64,000 bases of DNA from Variovorax sp. SG517 (GCF_013376045.1 NZ_JABMJG010000007.1:1-64000), one strand, 5' to 3'. Positions 49,576 through 58,758 are shown, numbered from the stretch's first letter. A program made the numbers and translations. Notes: a model not told the origin generated them from the sequence alone.

Positions 49576-51498
49576 CTAGGTGCGCTGGCCCATCTCCACG
49601 AGCCGGTTGTCGGGCAGTTCGAAATAGTCAGAGGCCCGCCCTGCATTGCGCTGCAGCCAGCCGAAGAGCGCGCGCCGGATGGGGTTCATGCCCGGCAGGT
49701 TCTCCTCGCCCACCGAGGCCCGGGAGACGAAGTACGACGTCTTCATCGAGTCGATCGCCAGCGTTTTCTGGTAGGCCAGGATGCGAATGAATTCCGGCAC
49801 GTCCGGCCGTTCCATGAAGCCGTGGCGCGCCGTGACCATCCAGATGCCCTCCATCAGCTGCTCGGCCTCGATGCGGATGCGCGCGTCGACGCGCGGCGTG
49901 TCGCAAGGCAGCACGCGCAGCACGATCACCTGCTCGTGCAGCACCTGGTTGTGCTTGAGGTTGTGCAGCAGCGCATGCGGCACCGCCGTGGCGTCGGGGT
50001 TCAGGAACACGGCCGTGCCGCTGACGCGGTGCGGCATGTGCTGCGCCAGCGACTCGACAAAGGGCCGCAGCGGCAGGCTCTCCGCCGCAGCCGCCTCCAG
50101 CCCCAGCCGGCGCCCCTTCGACCAGGTGGTGAAGAGCACCATCACCACGGCCGCTACGGCCAGCGTGAGCCAGCCGCCCTCGGCCACCTTCAGGCTGTTG
50201 GCGATCACGAAAGTCAGGTCGACCACCGCGAAAGCCGCCACGCCGATCACCACCGCCACCTTGTTCCAGCGCCACAGCCCCCAGGCCACGATGCCGGCCA
50301 GCAGCGTGGTCGTCACCATCGTGATCGACACCGCGATGCCGTACGCCGCCGACAGCGCCCCCGAGCTCCTGAAGCCCAGCACCAGCAGCAGCACTCCCAC
50401 CATCAGCAGCCAGTTGACCGCCGGCACGTAGATCTGCCCGATGGCCGTGCCGGATGTCTGGATGACCCGCATGCGCGGCAGGTAGCCCATGCGCATGGCG
50501 TGCGCCGTGAGCGAGAAGGCGCCCGAAATCACCGCCTGCGAGGCGATCACCGTCGCCATTGCCGCCAGCACCACCATCGGCAGCACGCCCCACGAAGGAA
50601 AGAGCCGGAAGAACGGGTTGTCGATGGCGGCCGGGTTCGCCAGCACCAGCGCGCCCTGCCCGAAGTAGTTCAGCACCAGCCCCGGCAACGCGATGAAGAT
50701 CCATGCAAGGCGGATCGGCCTGGCGCCGAAATGCCCCATGTCGGCGTACAGCGCCTCGCCGCCCGTGAAGGCCAGGAACACCGCGCCCAGCACCGCCAGC
50801 GACTGCGCCCGGTGCTCGATCAGGAAGCCGAAGGCGCGGCGCGGATCGAGTGCCGCCAGCACCTGCGGCTGCTGCAGCACCTGCCACGCGCCGGCCACCG
50901 CCAGCACGATGAACCACAGCAGCATGACCGGCCCGAATATCTTGCCCACCGTGCCGGTGCCCTTCTTCTGCACCATGAAGAGCGCGACCAGGATCACCAC
51001 CGTGGTCGGGATCACCGCGCGCTGCAGCACGGGCGCCTGCACCTCCAGCCCCTCGACCGCCGACAGCACCGAAATGGCCGGCGTGATGAGGCTGTCGCCA
51101 TAGAACATGGCCGCCCCCACCAGGCCCAGCATGCCGATGGCGCTCCACACCCAGGGCTTCGTCTTCGGTCCCGCTACGGCGCTTCGCGCCAAGGCCTGCA
51201 GCGCCAGGATGCCGCCCTCGCCGTCGTGGTCGGCACGCAGCACGAACACCACGTACTTCAGCGTGACCACGAACATCAGTCCCCAGAAGATCAGCGAGAG
51301 CAGCCCCAGCACCGAATCGGGCGTGAACGGCACGCCGTGCTCGGGGTTCATCGTTTCCTTGAAGGCGTAGAGCGGCGAGGTGCCGATATCGCCGAACACG
51401 ACGCCCAGCGCCGCGACCATGAGCGCCGGGCCCGTCGGATGCGCCGCCTCGCCGTACGCTGAAACCTGGGACCCGGAAGCCGGAGCGGATGCTTTCAT
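49576..51498 (-). CDS. kup: Potassium uptake protein Kup
   Basis: 640 residues. About twelve spans in the first 440 residues, with the signatures ALGVVFGDIGTSPLYAFKETM, GGILALQALA and FYGDSLITPAISVLSAVEGLEV. The C-terminal 200 residues are cytoplasmic. It imports K+ with H+. The start at 51498 lies near a divergent hpnC gene 75 bp away. No partner is needed. Confidence 0.96.
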   Translation of the reverse strand: MKASAPASGSQVSAYGEAAHPTGPALMVAALGVVFGDIGTSPLYAFKETMNPEHGVPFTPDSVLGLLSLIFWGLMFVVTLKYVVFVLRADHDGEGGILALQALARSAVAGPKTKPWVWSAIGMLGLVGAAMFYGDSLITPAISVLSAVEGLEVQAPVLQRAVIPTTVVILVALFMVQKKGTGTVGKIFGPVMLLWFIVLAVAGAWQVLQQPQVLAALDPRRAFGFLIEHRAQSLAVLGAVFLAFTGGEALYADMGHFGARPIRLAWIFIALPGLVLNYFGQGALVLANPAAIDNPFFRLFPSWGVLPMVVLAAMATVIASQAVISGAFSLTAHAMRMGYLPRMRVIQTSGTAIGQIYVPAVNWLLMVGVLLLVLGFRSSGALSAAYGIAVSITMVTTTLLAGIVAWGLWRWNKVAVVIGVAAFAVVDLTFVIANSLKVAEGGWLTLAVAAVVMVLFTTWSKGRRLGLEAAAAESLPLRPFVESLAQHMPHRVSGTAVFLNPDATAVPHALLHNLKHNQVLHEQVIVLRVLPCDTPRVDARIRIEAEQLMEGIWMVTARHGFMERPDVPEFIRILAYQKTLAIDSMKTSYFVSRASVGEENLPGMNPIRRALFGWLQRNAGRASDYFELPDNRLVEMGQRT

Positions 51499-51559
51499 GA
51501 AGCGGGGGAGTTCGTAGTGGCGACGCTGCGAGCATAGTGCCGGGGCATTGCGTCGTCGC

Positions 51560-51565
51560 TGACAA
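51560..51565 (+). promoter_or_regulatory. -10 element close to the hpnC start codon
   Basis: GACAAT at 51560-51565 lies seven bases before the GTG at 51573, leaving essentially no leader. This favours the GTG at 51573 over the one at 51537 and suggests a leaderless mRNA. Confidence 0.4.
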
Positions 51566-51572
51566 TCGTGGC

Positions 51573-52487
51573 GTGTCCGCCACTCCCCAACACGCCGCGC
51601 CACCTGCGCATTACGAAAACTTCCCCGTGGCCTCCTGGCTATGCCCGCCGCACCTGCGCCCGCCGATCGCGGCCATCTATCACTTCGCACGCACGGCGGA
51701 CGACATCGCCGACGAAGGCAGCGCATCGCCCACCGAGCGCCTGGCCGACCTGCGCGCCTACCGTGAAGAGCTGGCCGCGGCCGCCCGCGGCGAAGTGCGG
51801 CCCGAGTCGCGCTGGCCCCACGTCTTCGGCCCGCTCGCCCACAGCATCGCCCGGCACGGACTGCCCGAAGACCTGCTCGCCGACCTGCTGAGCGCCTTCG
51901 TGCAGGACATCGAGAAAACCCGCGACCGCGGCACCTACGCCGACCGCGCCGAGCTGCTCGACTACTGCCGCCGCTCCGCCAACCCCGTCGGCCGCCTGCT
52001 GCTGCACCTCTACGGTGTGCACGACGCCGGGGCCCTGGCCCAGAGCGACGCCATCTGCAGCGCGCTGCAGCTCATCAACTTCTGGCAGGACCCGAGCGTC
52101 GACCTGCCGCGCGGCCGCTTCTACTTTCCGCTGACCGACTGCGACCGGCGCGGCCTGACGCCCGAGAACTTCAAGGTCTTCGCGCCGCTGTCCGCCTCCG
52201 AGCCACCTCAGGAAGCTATCAATCTGATAGCAGTGATGGTCTACTGGGCGCGCGAGCTGATGCACCAGGGCGCGCCCCTCGTGCATCGCCTGCCGGGCCG
52301 TGCCGGCTGGGAGCTACGCCTGGTCGTGCAGGGCGGCCTGCGCATCCTCGACAAGATCGAGGACCTGGGCTTCGACACCTTCTCGCAGCGCCCCGCCATC
52401 GGCAAGCTCGACGCCCCGGTGCTGCTCTGGAAGGCCGTGCGGATGCGGAGACAATCACGCCCCATGAAAGCAGCGCCTCCCCGATGA
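51573..52487 (+). CDS. hpnC: Squalene synthesis enzyme HpnC
   Basis: 304 residues, squalene/phytoene synthase fold. The two aspartate motifs are ARTADDIADE (about 40-49) and INFWQDPSVDLPRGRFYFP. HpnC converts hydroxysqualene diphosphate-type intermediates on the way to squalene in the three-enzyme HpnCDE pathway. The stop overlaps the hpnD start (ATGA). The start is GTG at 51573 on promoter grounds; GTG at 51537 would add 12 residues. Confidence 0.92.
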   Translation: MSATPQHAAPPAHYENFPVASWLCPPHLRPPIAAIYHFARTADDIADEGSASPTERLADLRAYREELAAAARGEVRPESRWPHVFGPLAHSIARHGLPEDLLADLLSAFVQDIEKTRDRGTYADRAELLDYCRRSANPVGRLLLHLYGVHDAGALAQSDAICSALQLINFWQDPSVDLPRGRFYFPLTDCDRRGLTPENFKVFAPLSASEPPQEAINLIAVMVYWARELMHQGAPLVHRLPGRAGWELRLVVQGGLRILDKIEDLGFDTFSQRPAIGKLDAPVLLWKAVRMRRQSRPMKAAPPR

Positions 52488-53323
52488 CCCCCGAGCAATA
52501 CGTGCAAGACAAGGCCGCCGCCTCGGGCAGCAGTTTCTATTACGCCTTCCTGTTCCTTCCCAAGCCGCGCCGCGCAGCGATCACGGCCTTCTATGCCTTC
52601 TGCCGTGAAGTCGACGACGTGGTCGACGAGGTCAGCGACCCCGGCGTGGCCGCCACCAAGCTCGCCTGGTGGCGCACCGAGGTGGCGCAGTCGTTCGCGG
52701 GCACGCCGCGCCATCCGGTGATGCAGGCGCTGATGCCCCACGCCGCGGCCTACGGCATCGAAGCGCGCCAGCTCAACGAGGTGATCGACGGCTGCCAGAT
52801 GGACCTGGACCAGACGCGGTACCTCGACTTCCAGGGCCTCTCGCGCTACTGCCACCTCGTGGCCGGCGTGGTCGGCGAGGTCGCCGCCCGCATCTTCGGC
52901 CAGACCGACGCCCAGACCACCGCCTACGCCCACAAGCTGGGCCTGGCGCTGCAGCTCACCAACATCCTGCGCGACGTGGGCGAGGACGCCATGCGCGGGC
53001 GCATCTACCTGCCGGTCAACGAACTGCAGAAGTTCGACGTGAAGGCGCACGAGATCCTGAACCGCGTGCACTCCGACCGTTTTGTCGAACTCATGAAGTT
53101 CCAGGCCGCGCGCGCCCACGCCGCCTACGACGAAGCGCTCGCCCTGCTCCCGCTGGCCGACCGCCGCTCGCAGAAGCCCGGCCTGATGATGGCCAGCATC
53201 TACCGCACCCTGCTGCGCGAGATCGAGCGCGACAACTTCCAGGTGCTGAACCAGCGGGTGAGCCTGACTCCGGTGCGCAAGTTCTGGCTGGCGTGGAAGG
53301 TACAGGCATTGGGGCGCATCTAG
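52484..53323 (+). CDS. hpnD: Presqualene diphosphate synthase HpnD
   Basis: 279 residues, same fold as HpnC. Aspartate motifs CREVDDVVDE and TNILRDVGEDAMRGRIYLP are intact. HpnD condenses two farnesyl diphosphates to presqualene diphosphate. Its stop lies 11 bp before an unrecognised gene that separates it from hpnE, an unusual interruption. Confidence 0.93.
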   Translation: MTPEQYVQDKAAASGSSFYYAFLFLPKPRRAAITAFYAFCREVDDVVDEVSDPGVAATKLAWWRTEVAQSFAGTPRHPVMQALMPHAAAYGIEARQLNEVIDGCQMDLDQTRYLDFQGLSRYCHLVAGVVGEVAARIFGQTDAQTTAYAHKLGLALQLTNILRDVGEDAMRGRIYLPVNELQKFDVKAHEILNRVHSDRFVELMKFQAARAHAAYDEALALLPLADRRSQKPGLMMASIYRTLLREIERDNFQVLNQRVSLTPVRKFWLAWKVQALGRI

Positions 53324-53334
53324 CGCCCGGTCAG

Positions 53335-54150
53335 ATGGATGCATCCGAACTTTCGCATGTGGGCCTCTTCAGGGCGATCCTGAACTCCGACCCGAAGGCC
53401 AACCTTTTCCACGAACTGCTCTGCCCCTGGATGGAAAGGGAGCGCGGCTGGCTGACGGCGTTCGCACAGCAGACGTCGCCGGAGCCGATCGCCATCGAAG
53501 ACTCCTGGCGCCTCTACGCGCTGTCTCGCATCAACGAGATCTTGTTGATGGCTTTTCAGCGGGGAACCTACGACAGTTGGGAAGGGCCGACGCTGACCTT
53601 GCTCGAGTACCTCGCGTTCATGACCGGCCTGGGTTTTCGCGTGGTTGACGAGCCCGCCTACTCGCCTTTTTTCCACGAGATCGTCGACATCGTCGAAGCC
53701 GCTCCTCTCCGGCCTCGCAGCGACTACATCGATCTTGAACGGATTGATTGGCCCGCACTCATGCTTGGCCCCATGATGTTCTCGCGCGCCGGTGTTGCCG
53801 TGTCCTGCCTGGCTGGCACGCTGAACCCTGAAATCGCAACATCGTCAACGCTGTACTGGGCGCATCGACGCAAGTTCCGCCGCCGTGAGGATCTGGCAGA
53901 CGGCTGGGGCTCCAATTCGCAATGGCGAACGCAATTCAGGCGTGACTACATCGTGGGTGACAAGCTGCTCTTCAACGCAGATGGCAAGTACGACTTGAAC
54001 GATCGCAATCAGGCGCTGCGCGAGGATGGATTGACAAGAAGCGAGCGCATCGAGCTTTTGACGTATAGGTGCTTCGTGAGATGCGCCAAGCCGGACGACG
54101 ATCTGGCCCCCTACTACGACCGCGTGCTGCTTCCACGCGACTGTCAATGA
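53335..54150 (+). CDS. Unrecognised protein inserted between hpnD and hpnE
   Basis: 271 residues, soluble, no signal peptide or membrane span. Visible segments: NLFHELLCPWMERERGWLTAF, DSWRLYALSRINEILLMAFQRG, LLEYLAFMTGLGFRVVDE, then an aromatic and Arg-rich second half (LYWAHRRKFRRREDLADGW, FRRDYIVGDKLLFNADGKYDLNDRNQ). I recognise no family. Codon use looks less GC-biased at third positions than its neighbours (for example TTG, CTT and GCT runs), suggesting recent acquisition. The stop overlaps the hpnE start (ATGA), so it is translationally coupled to hpnE. A contact-toxin immunity-like protein or a pathway accessory factor are possibilities I cannot decide between. Confidence 0.75.
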   Translation: MDASELSHVGLFRAILNSDPKANLFHELLCPWMERERGWLTAFAQQTSPEPIAIEDSWRLYALSRINEILLMAFQRGTYDSWEGPTLTLLEYLAFMTGLGFRVVDEPAYSPFFHEIVDIVEAAPLRPRSDYIDLERIDWPALMLGPMMFSRAGVAVSCLAGTLNPEIATSSTLYWAHRRKFRRREDLADGWGSNSQWRTQFRRDYIVGDKLLFNADGKYDLNDRNQALREDGLTRSERIELLTYRCFVRCAKPDDDLAPYYDRVLLPRDCQ

Positions 54151-55409
54151 GAACGACCGCCGTCATCGGCGCCGGCTGGGCCGGCCTCGCCTGCGCGGTG
54201 GAGGCCACGCGGCTCGGACATGCCGTCACGCTGTTCGAGGCGGCGCACACGCCGGGCGGGCGGGCGCGGCGGGTCGACAACATGCACGGGCTGGCGCTGG
54301 ACAACGGCCAGCACATCCTGATCGGTGCGTACACCGCCACGCTGCAGCTGATGCGCGATGTGGGCGTGGATGTCGACGGCGTGCTGCTGCGGCTGCCTCT
54401 GTCGCTGCGTTTCGCCGACGGGGGCGGACTGAAGCTGCCGCGGCTGCCGGCGCCGCTCGATCTGCTTGCGGGCATCTTCACGGCGCGCGGCTGGACGTGG
54501 CGCGACAAGTCGTCGCTGCTGCGCACCGCCGTGGGCTGGAGGCTCTCGGGTTTTCGCTGTGAGCGCGGCACGACGGTTGCCGATCTCTGTGCCGGACTCA
54601 CTCCGCGCGTGATGCGGGAACTGATCGAGCCGCTGTGCGTTTCCGCGCTCAACACGCCCGTGGCGCAGTCGAGCGGCGAGGTTTTCCTGCGCGTGCTGAA
54701 GGATGCGCTTTTCAGTGGCAGCGGCGGTGCGGACCTGCTGCTGCCGCGCGCCGATCTGGGCGCGCTGCTGCCGGATGCCGCCATCCAGTGGCTGTTAGAG
54801 CGCGGCGCAACCGTGCGCATCGGCACCCGCGTCCGCGCCATTTCATCCGAGGTCGGGCGATGGCTGGTCGACGGCGAAGCTTTCGATCAGCTCGTGCTGG
54901 CCTGCGCGCCCTGGGATGCCGCCCGGCTGGTGCGCGCGTCCAACCTGCCCGCGGACCCTTGGTGCGAGACCACCGAGGCGCTGCGCTTCGAGGCCATCGC
55001 CACCGTCTACGTGCGCGGCGCGACGACGCTCGCCGAGCCGATGCTCGCGCTTCGCAGCGATCCGGCCACGGCACCGGCGCAGTTCGTCTTCGACAGGAGC
55101 CAGCTCGGCGGCCTGCAAGGCGTGCTCGCAATGGTGGTGAGTGCGAACGAGGCGTCGCGCGAAGTGCTGGAAGAACAGGTCATTGCCCAAGCCGCCGCGC
55201 AACTGGGCCAAGCGAACCTGCGGCTCGTGCAGACCGTGGTCGAGAAGCGCGCCACCTTCGCCTGCACACCGGGCCTCGCGCGGCCGCCCTCGGCCATCGC
55301 ACCAGGCCTGCAGGCCTGCGGCGACTATGTCGAAGGCCCCTACCCCGCCACACTCGAAGGCGCGGTCCTCAGCGGACTGGCCGTCGCGAGAGCATTGACG
55401 ACACCATGA
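54147..55409 (+). CDS. hpnE: Squalene-forming oxidoreductase HpnE
   Basis: 420 residues. The N-terminal FAD dinucleotide fold is AVIGAGWAGLACAVEATRLGHAVTLFEAAHTPGGRARRV. It reduces the hydroxysqualene intermediate of the HpnCD route to squalene, the precursor of hopanoids. The C-terminal FAD motif is in GLQACGDYVEGPYPATLEGAVLSGLAVA. No squalene-hopene cyclase is in the window. The stop overlaps the start of the next small gene (ATGA). Confidence 0.92.
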   Translation: MRTTAVIGAGWAGLACAVEATRLGHAVTLFEAAHTPGGRARRVDNMHGLALDNGQHILIGAYTATLQLMRDVGVDVDGVLLRLPLSLRFADGGGLKLPRLPAPLDLLAGIFTARGWTWRDKSSLLRTAVGWRLSGFRCERGTTVADLCAGLTPRVMRELIEPLCVSALNTPVAQSSGEVFLRVLKDALFSGSGGADLLLPRADLGALLPDAAIQWLLERGATVRIGTRVRAISSEVGRWLVDGEAFDQLVLACAPWDAARLVRASNLPADPWCETTEALRFEAIATVYVRGATTLAEPMLALRSDPATAPAQFVFDRSQLGGLQGVLAMVVSANEASREVLEEQVIAQAAAQLGQANLRLVQTVVEKRATFACTPGLARPPSAIAPGLQACGDYVEGPYPATLEGAVLSGLAVARALTTP

Positions 55410-55714
55410 CGACCGAACTGCGCTACCTCGACTTCGACTACAGCGAAGACACCGAAGGCCATGGCACCTTCGACGCGATGGCTTCGACCACGCCCGACAG
55501 GACGCCCGAGGTCCAGGCCGAGATCGCGCAGGTGCTGGCCTGGGCCGAAGCCGTGTTCCCCGATGCGCGCGGCGCACTCGAGGAAGGCGGTGTCTGGGAC
55601 TACGACCTGCAGCAGGCGCAGGAAGAAGACGCACGCTTCGTCACGTGCACCCTCTCGCTCAGCGGCACGGCCGACTTCTGCGCGGCGCTGCGCGAGCAGT
55701 TCGCGCTCGACTGA
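55406..55714 (+). CDS. Small acidic conserved protein after hpnE
   Basis: 102 residues, very acidic (TELRYLDFDYSEDTEGHGTFDAM, EDARFVTCTLSLSGTADFCAALREQFALD). An alpha/beta pattern with a Trp-Asp-Tyr core (EEGGVWDYDLQQAQ) is seen. No signal peptide. It is coupled to hpnE by an ATGA overlap. I do not recognise a family; a metabolic role near squalene synthesis is not shown. Confidence 0.7.
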   Translation: MTTELRYLDFDYSEDTEGHGTFDAMASTTPDRTPEVQAEIAQVLAWAEAVFPDARGALEEGGVWDYDLQQAQEEDARFVTCTLSLSGTADFCAALREQFALD

Positions 55715-55733
55715 AGAAGCTGAGAAAAGCGAA

Positions 55734-56375
55734 TCAGGCCGTCTTGTTGGGCAGCCGCAGCAGGCTCAGCCCCAACAGCACGAAGGCGCCGCCCGACAGC
55801 TTGTTGAACAGCCGCGTACGGCGCGGGTCCGACAGTTGCCTGCGCAGCAGGCGCGCCAGCAGCACGTAGAACGCATGCGACAACACCGAGGCGGCTGCGA
55901 AGGTCGTCGTCAGCACAGCGAACTGCATGGCCAGCGGTGCATCCTGCGTGAGGAACTGCGGGAACAGCGCCGAGAAGAAAAGAATGCCCTTGGGATTGGT
56001 CAGCGCCACCGTCAGGCCATGCCCGAACAGACGCCAGCTCGAACGCGGCGAGGCCGCCGCCGAAGAACCCTGCAGATCGGCGAACACGCTGCCCTGGCTG
56101 CGCCACTGCTTGATGCCCAGATAGATCAGGTAGGCCGCGCCGGCCAGCTTGAGCAGCATGAAGGCATGGGCCGAGGTGGAGAGCACCACGCCAAGCCCAG
56201 CCATCGCGGCGGCCGACACCACGAACAGTCCTGTTGCATTGCCCAGCGAACTGATCATCGCGCGTCGCGGGCCCACGCTCATCGAATTCGAGACCGCCAG
56301 CAGCACGGCCGGTCCCGGCGTGAAGGCGACGAGCAGCGTGACGCCGCAGAAGATGAGCCAGTTGGAGAGATGCAC
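55734..56375 (-). CDS. LysE-family amino acid exporter
   Basis: 213 residues with about six membrane spans. GVTLLVAFTPGPAVLLAVSNSMSVGPRRAMISSLGNATG is the RhtB/LysE signature, and GLTVALTNPKGILFFSALFPQFL the conserved second motif. It exports amino acids or related small molecules; substrate unknown. The GTG at 56375 (VHLSNWLIFCG) gives the family length, while the ATG at 56456 would add a 27-residue polar leader. No clear ribosome site decides between them. Confidence 0.85.
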   Translation of the reverse strand: MHLSNWLIFCGVTLLVAFTPGPAVLLAVSNSMSVGPRRAMISSLGNATGLFVVSAAAMAGLGVVLSTSAHAFMLLKLAGAAYLIYLGIKQWRSQGSVFADLQGSSAAASPRSSWRLFGHGLTVALTNPKGILFFSALFPQFLTQDAPLAMQFAVLTTTFAAASVLSHAFYVLLARLLRRQLSDPRRTRLFNKLSGGAFVLLGLSLLRLPNKTA

Positions 56376-56514
56376 TTCAGAGATCCTGCCCGGCGCGAAG
56401 CCGCAAGAAAGACGTTGAGGGACGAACGGGAAACTATAGTCAGCCCGGCGCCTCATCGCTGGCGCCGCGCCAATACCCCTGCGCGCCCCTCAACCCGACA
56501 CCAATCGAACCACC

Positions 56515-56820
56515 ATGGTCACCTGCTACCTGCGCTACATCGTCGATCCCTACAAGCTCAAGGAATTCGAACACTACGGCCGGCTCTGGATTCCGCTGGT
56601 CGAGAAGTTCGGCGGCAAGCACCACGGCTACTTCCTGCCGTCGGAGGGCACGAACAACGTGGCGCTGGCGATGTTCAGCTTTCCGAGCCTGGCGGCCTAC
56701 GAGAAGTACCGCGCCGATTCGATGGAAGACCCCGAATGCCAGGCCGCGTTCAAGTACGCGGAAGAGACGCGCTGCATCCTCAGCTACGAACGCAGCTTCT
56801 TCCGGCCGGTATTTGGCTAA
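56515..56820 (+). CDS. NIPSNAP-domain protein
   Basis: 101 residues, a single dimeric alpha/beta barrel-like NIPSNAP domain (YLRYIVDPYKLKEFEHYGRLWIPLVEKFGGKHHGYFLP ... YEKYRADSMEDPECQAAFKYAEETRCILSYERSFFRPVF). Bacterial members are uncharacterised; related folds bind small molecules. It is monocistronic, followed by the interspersed repeat. Confidence 0.88.
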   Translation: MVTCYLRYIVDPYKLKEFEHYGRLWIPLVEKFGGKHHGYFLPSEGTNNVALAMFSFPSLAAYEKYRADSMEDPECQAAFKYAEETRCILSYERSFFRPVFG

Positions 56821-56912
56821 CCCCCAGGCTGCGCGCACTTCGTGTCGCTTCGCCAACCCCCTTGCAGGGGGCAACACCAGCGGCCCGGCAAAGCCGGTTC
56901 CGCAGTGTTCCT
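56821..56912 (-). repeat. Interspersed intergenic repeat, copy 2
   Basis: Inverted relative to copy 1 at 17225-17313. Reading the minus strand, it has the same order of the AACCGGCTTTGCCGGGCC hairpin, a CCCCCT/AGGGGG hairpin and the GACACGAAGTGCGCGCAGCCTG block. Again it lies between convergent genes (NIPSNAP and HAD). Confidence 0.8.
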
Positions 56913-56949
56913 GGAATGAACCAAGTTTCTTGTCGGACCCGTTGACGCC

Positions 56950-57696
56950 TCAGCCGTCGAGCGCCATGCACAGGGCGTGCAGGTTCGGCACGATCAGCTG
57001 CGGCCGCGCGCCGTGCACCCAGGGCCGCTCGTCGCGCACCAGCCAGGCGGCCTGCATGCCGGCGTTGAGCGCGCCGACCACGTCGAGCTCGGCATCGTCG
57101 CCCACGTGCAGCACGTCCTTGGGCAGCAGGCCCACCGATGCGGCAGCGGCGCGGAAGATGGGCGCGTGCGGCTTGCCGCTGCCGAAGGCGCGCGCATTGA
57201 AGGCGGTGCGGAACCAGCGGCCCACGCCCGTCTTGTGGATGTCGGCGTTGCCGTTGGAGATGGCCACCAGCGGATAGCGTTCGCTGAGCCACTTCAGGGC
57301 AGGCAGCGCGTCGTCGTACAGCGTCACGCGCTGGCGCTCGGCGAAGAAGGCATCGAAGGCCGGCTCGGCCAGCGCCGGGTCTTCGCCCGCGCGAGTGAGC
57401 GCGGTGCGGATCGACTCGCGGCGCAGCGCGCTCAGGTCGTGCGCAAGATCGGAACGCTCCTTGGCAGTGGCTTCGCGCAGCTCGCGAAGGATGCCCGGGG
57501 TCATCAGCAGCGTGGCCGTCTTGGGCGCTTCGCGCAGCAGCCATTGGTGCAGCACGGCCTCGGCGCGTTCGATGGTGGGCCAGATCGGCCAGAGGGTGTC
57601 GTCGAGGTCCAGCGAGATCGCCGAAATACGCTTGAGGTCCAGAGGCTTGAGATCGAGAGGCGCGGCGCCTGTGGGCACCGGGGAAGCGGAAGTCAT
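56950..57696 (-). CDS. HAD-superfamily hydrolase (YigB-like)
   Basis: 248 residues. Motif I is SLDLDDTLWPIW, motif II ISNGN, the conserved Lys is in GSGKPHAPIF, and motif III HVGDDAELDVVGALNAG. The N-terminal 28 residues (TSASPVPTGAAPLDLKPLDLK) are a low-complexity leader. Relatives such as YigB dephosphorylate FMN-type intermediates, which is a likely but unproved role. It is divergent from hemH across 15 bp. Confidence 0.85.
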   Translation of the reverse strand: MTSASPVPTGAAPLDLKPLDLKRISAISLDLDDTLWPIWPTIERAEAVLHQWLLREAPKTATLLMTPGILRELREATAKERSDLAHDLSALRRESIRTALTRAGEDPALAEPAFDAFFAERQRVTLYDDALPALKWLSERYPLVAISNGNADIHKTGVGRWFRTAFNARAFGSGKPHAPIFRAAAASVGLLPKDVLHVGDDAELDVVGALNAGMQAAWLVRDERPWVHGARPQLIVPNLHALCMALDG

Positions 57697-57700
57697 GCCC

Positions 57701-57706
57701 GAGAAT
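57701..57706 (+). promoter_or_regulatory. -10-like element close to hemH
   Basis: GAGAAT at 57701-57706, extended by ATCGC, lies five bases before the hemH ATG at 57712. The gap to the divergent HAD gene is 15 bp, so both promoters must overlap coding starts. The mRNA is a leaderless candidate. Confidence 0.35.
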
Positions 57707-57711
57707 ATCGC

Positions 57712-58758
57712 ATGCCTTCGACCCACGAGAACGCCGCCCCGAGTACCCCCGGTTCCCTTCGCACCGCCGTGCTCTGGTGCAACCTGGGCTCTCCCGACGC
57801 CCCCACCGCCGCCGCCGTGCGCCCCTACCTCGCCGACTTCCTGGGCGACCCGCGCGTGGTCGAGATTCCGAAGGCGGTCTGGGCGCCGATCCTGCACGGC
57901 ATCATCCTTCGCACGCGCCCGGCCAAGTCGGCAGCCAAGTACGCGAGCATCTGGATGCGCGAAGGCTCGCCGCTCAAGGTATGGACGCAGAAGCAGGCCA
58001 CGCTGCTGGCCGGATGGCTCGGCGAGCGCGGCCACCGCGCGACGGTGCGCGACGCGATGCGCTACGGCAGCCCCTCCATCGCCTCCCGGCTCGACGCGCT
58101 GCAGGCCGAAGGCGTCGGCCGCGTGCTGGTGCTGCAGGCCTACCCGCAATACTCGGGCACCACCACCGCGAGCGTGATCGACGCCGTGAACGCCTGGAGC
58201 CGCAAGCAGCGCCGCGTGCCCGAATTCCGCTTCGTCAACGACTACCACGACGACCCGGCCTACATCGACGCGCTGGCCCTGAGCATCGAAAAGCACTGGA
58301 AGACCGAGGCTCGCGGCGAAGTGCTGCTGATGAGCTTCCACGGCATTCCCGCGCGCAACATCGCACTGGGCGATCCTTACCAGGCGCAGTGCCTCGAAAC
58401 TGCGCGCCTGCTCGCCGCGCGGCTCGGTCTTTCGAGCGCGCAGTACCGCGTGACCTTCCAGTCGCGCTTCGGCAAGGCCAAATGGCTGGAGCCTTATACC
58501 GAGCCCACGCTGCGCGAACTCGGCGCGTCCGGCGTGAAGCGTGTCGACGTGGTGTGCCCGGGCTTCCCGGCCGACTGCCTCGAGACGCTGGAAGAAATCG
58601 CCATGGAAGGCCGCGAAGCCTTCCTGCACTCGGGAGGCGAAGCCTTCAGCTACATCCCCTGCCTCAACGACAGCCCCGCATGGATCACCGCGCTCGCGGG
58701 CATCGCCGAACGCAACCTTGCCGGCTGGCCCACGCAGACGGCGCCCACTGCCCGATGA
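57712..58758 (+). CDS. hemH: Ferrochelatase
   Basis: 348 residues. Inserts Fe2+ into protoporphyrin IX, the last step of haem synthesis. Signature elements: VLWCNLGSPDAPTAAAVRPYLADFLGDPRVVEIP, QAYPQYSGTTTAS, LLMSFHGIPARN with the active-site His, and VVCPGFPADCLETLEEI. The 15-residue leader (PSTHENAAPSTPGS) is not conserved. The stop overlaps the methyltransferase start (ATGA). Confidence 0.96.
   Translation: MPSTHENAAPSTPGSLRTAVLWCNLGSPDAPTAAAVRPYLADFLGDPRVVEIPKAVWAPILHGIILRTRPAKSAAKYASIWMREGSPLKVWTQKQATLLAGWLGERGHRATVRDAMRYGSPSIASRLDALQAEGVGRVLVLQAYPQYSGTTTASVIDAVNAWSRKQRRVPEFRFVNDYHDDPAYIDALALSIEKHWKTEARGEVLLMSFHGIPARNIALGDPYQAQCLETARLLAARLGLSSAQYRVTFQSRFGKAKWLEPYTEPTLRELGASGVKRVDVVCPGFPADCLETLEEIAMEGREAFLHSGGEAFSYIPCLNDSPAWITALAGIAERNLAGWPTQTAPTAR

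Noticed and set aside
51537-51572. Upstream GTG start for hpnC
   Set aside because: The promoter -10 at 51560-51565 lies inside that extension, and the extra 12 residues are not like HpnC N-termini.
52484-55714. A complete hopanoid gene cluster
   Set aside because: Only hpnC, hpnD and hpnE are present; no squalene-hopene cyclase or hpnF-like gene is in the window.
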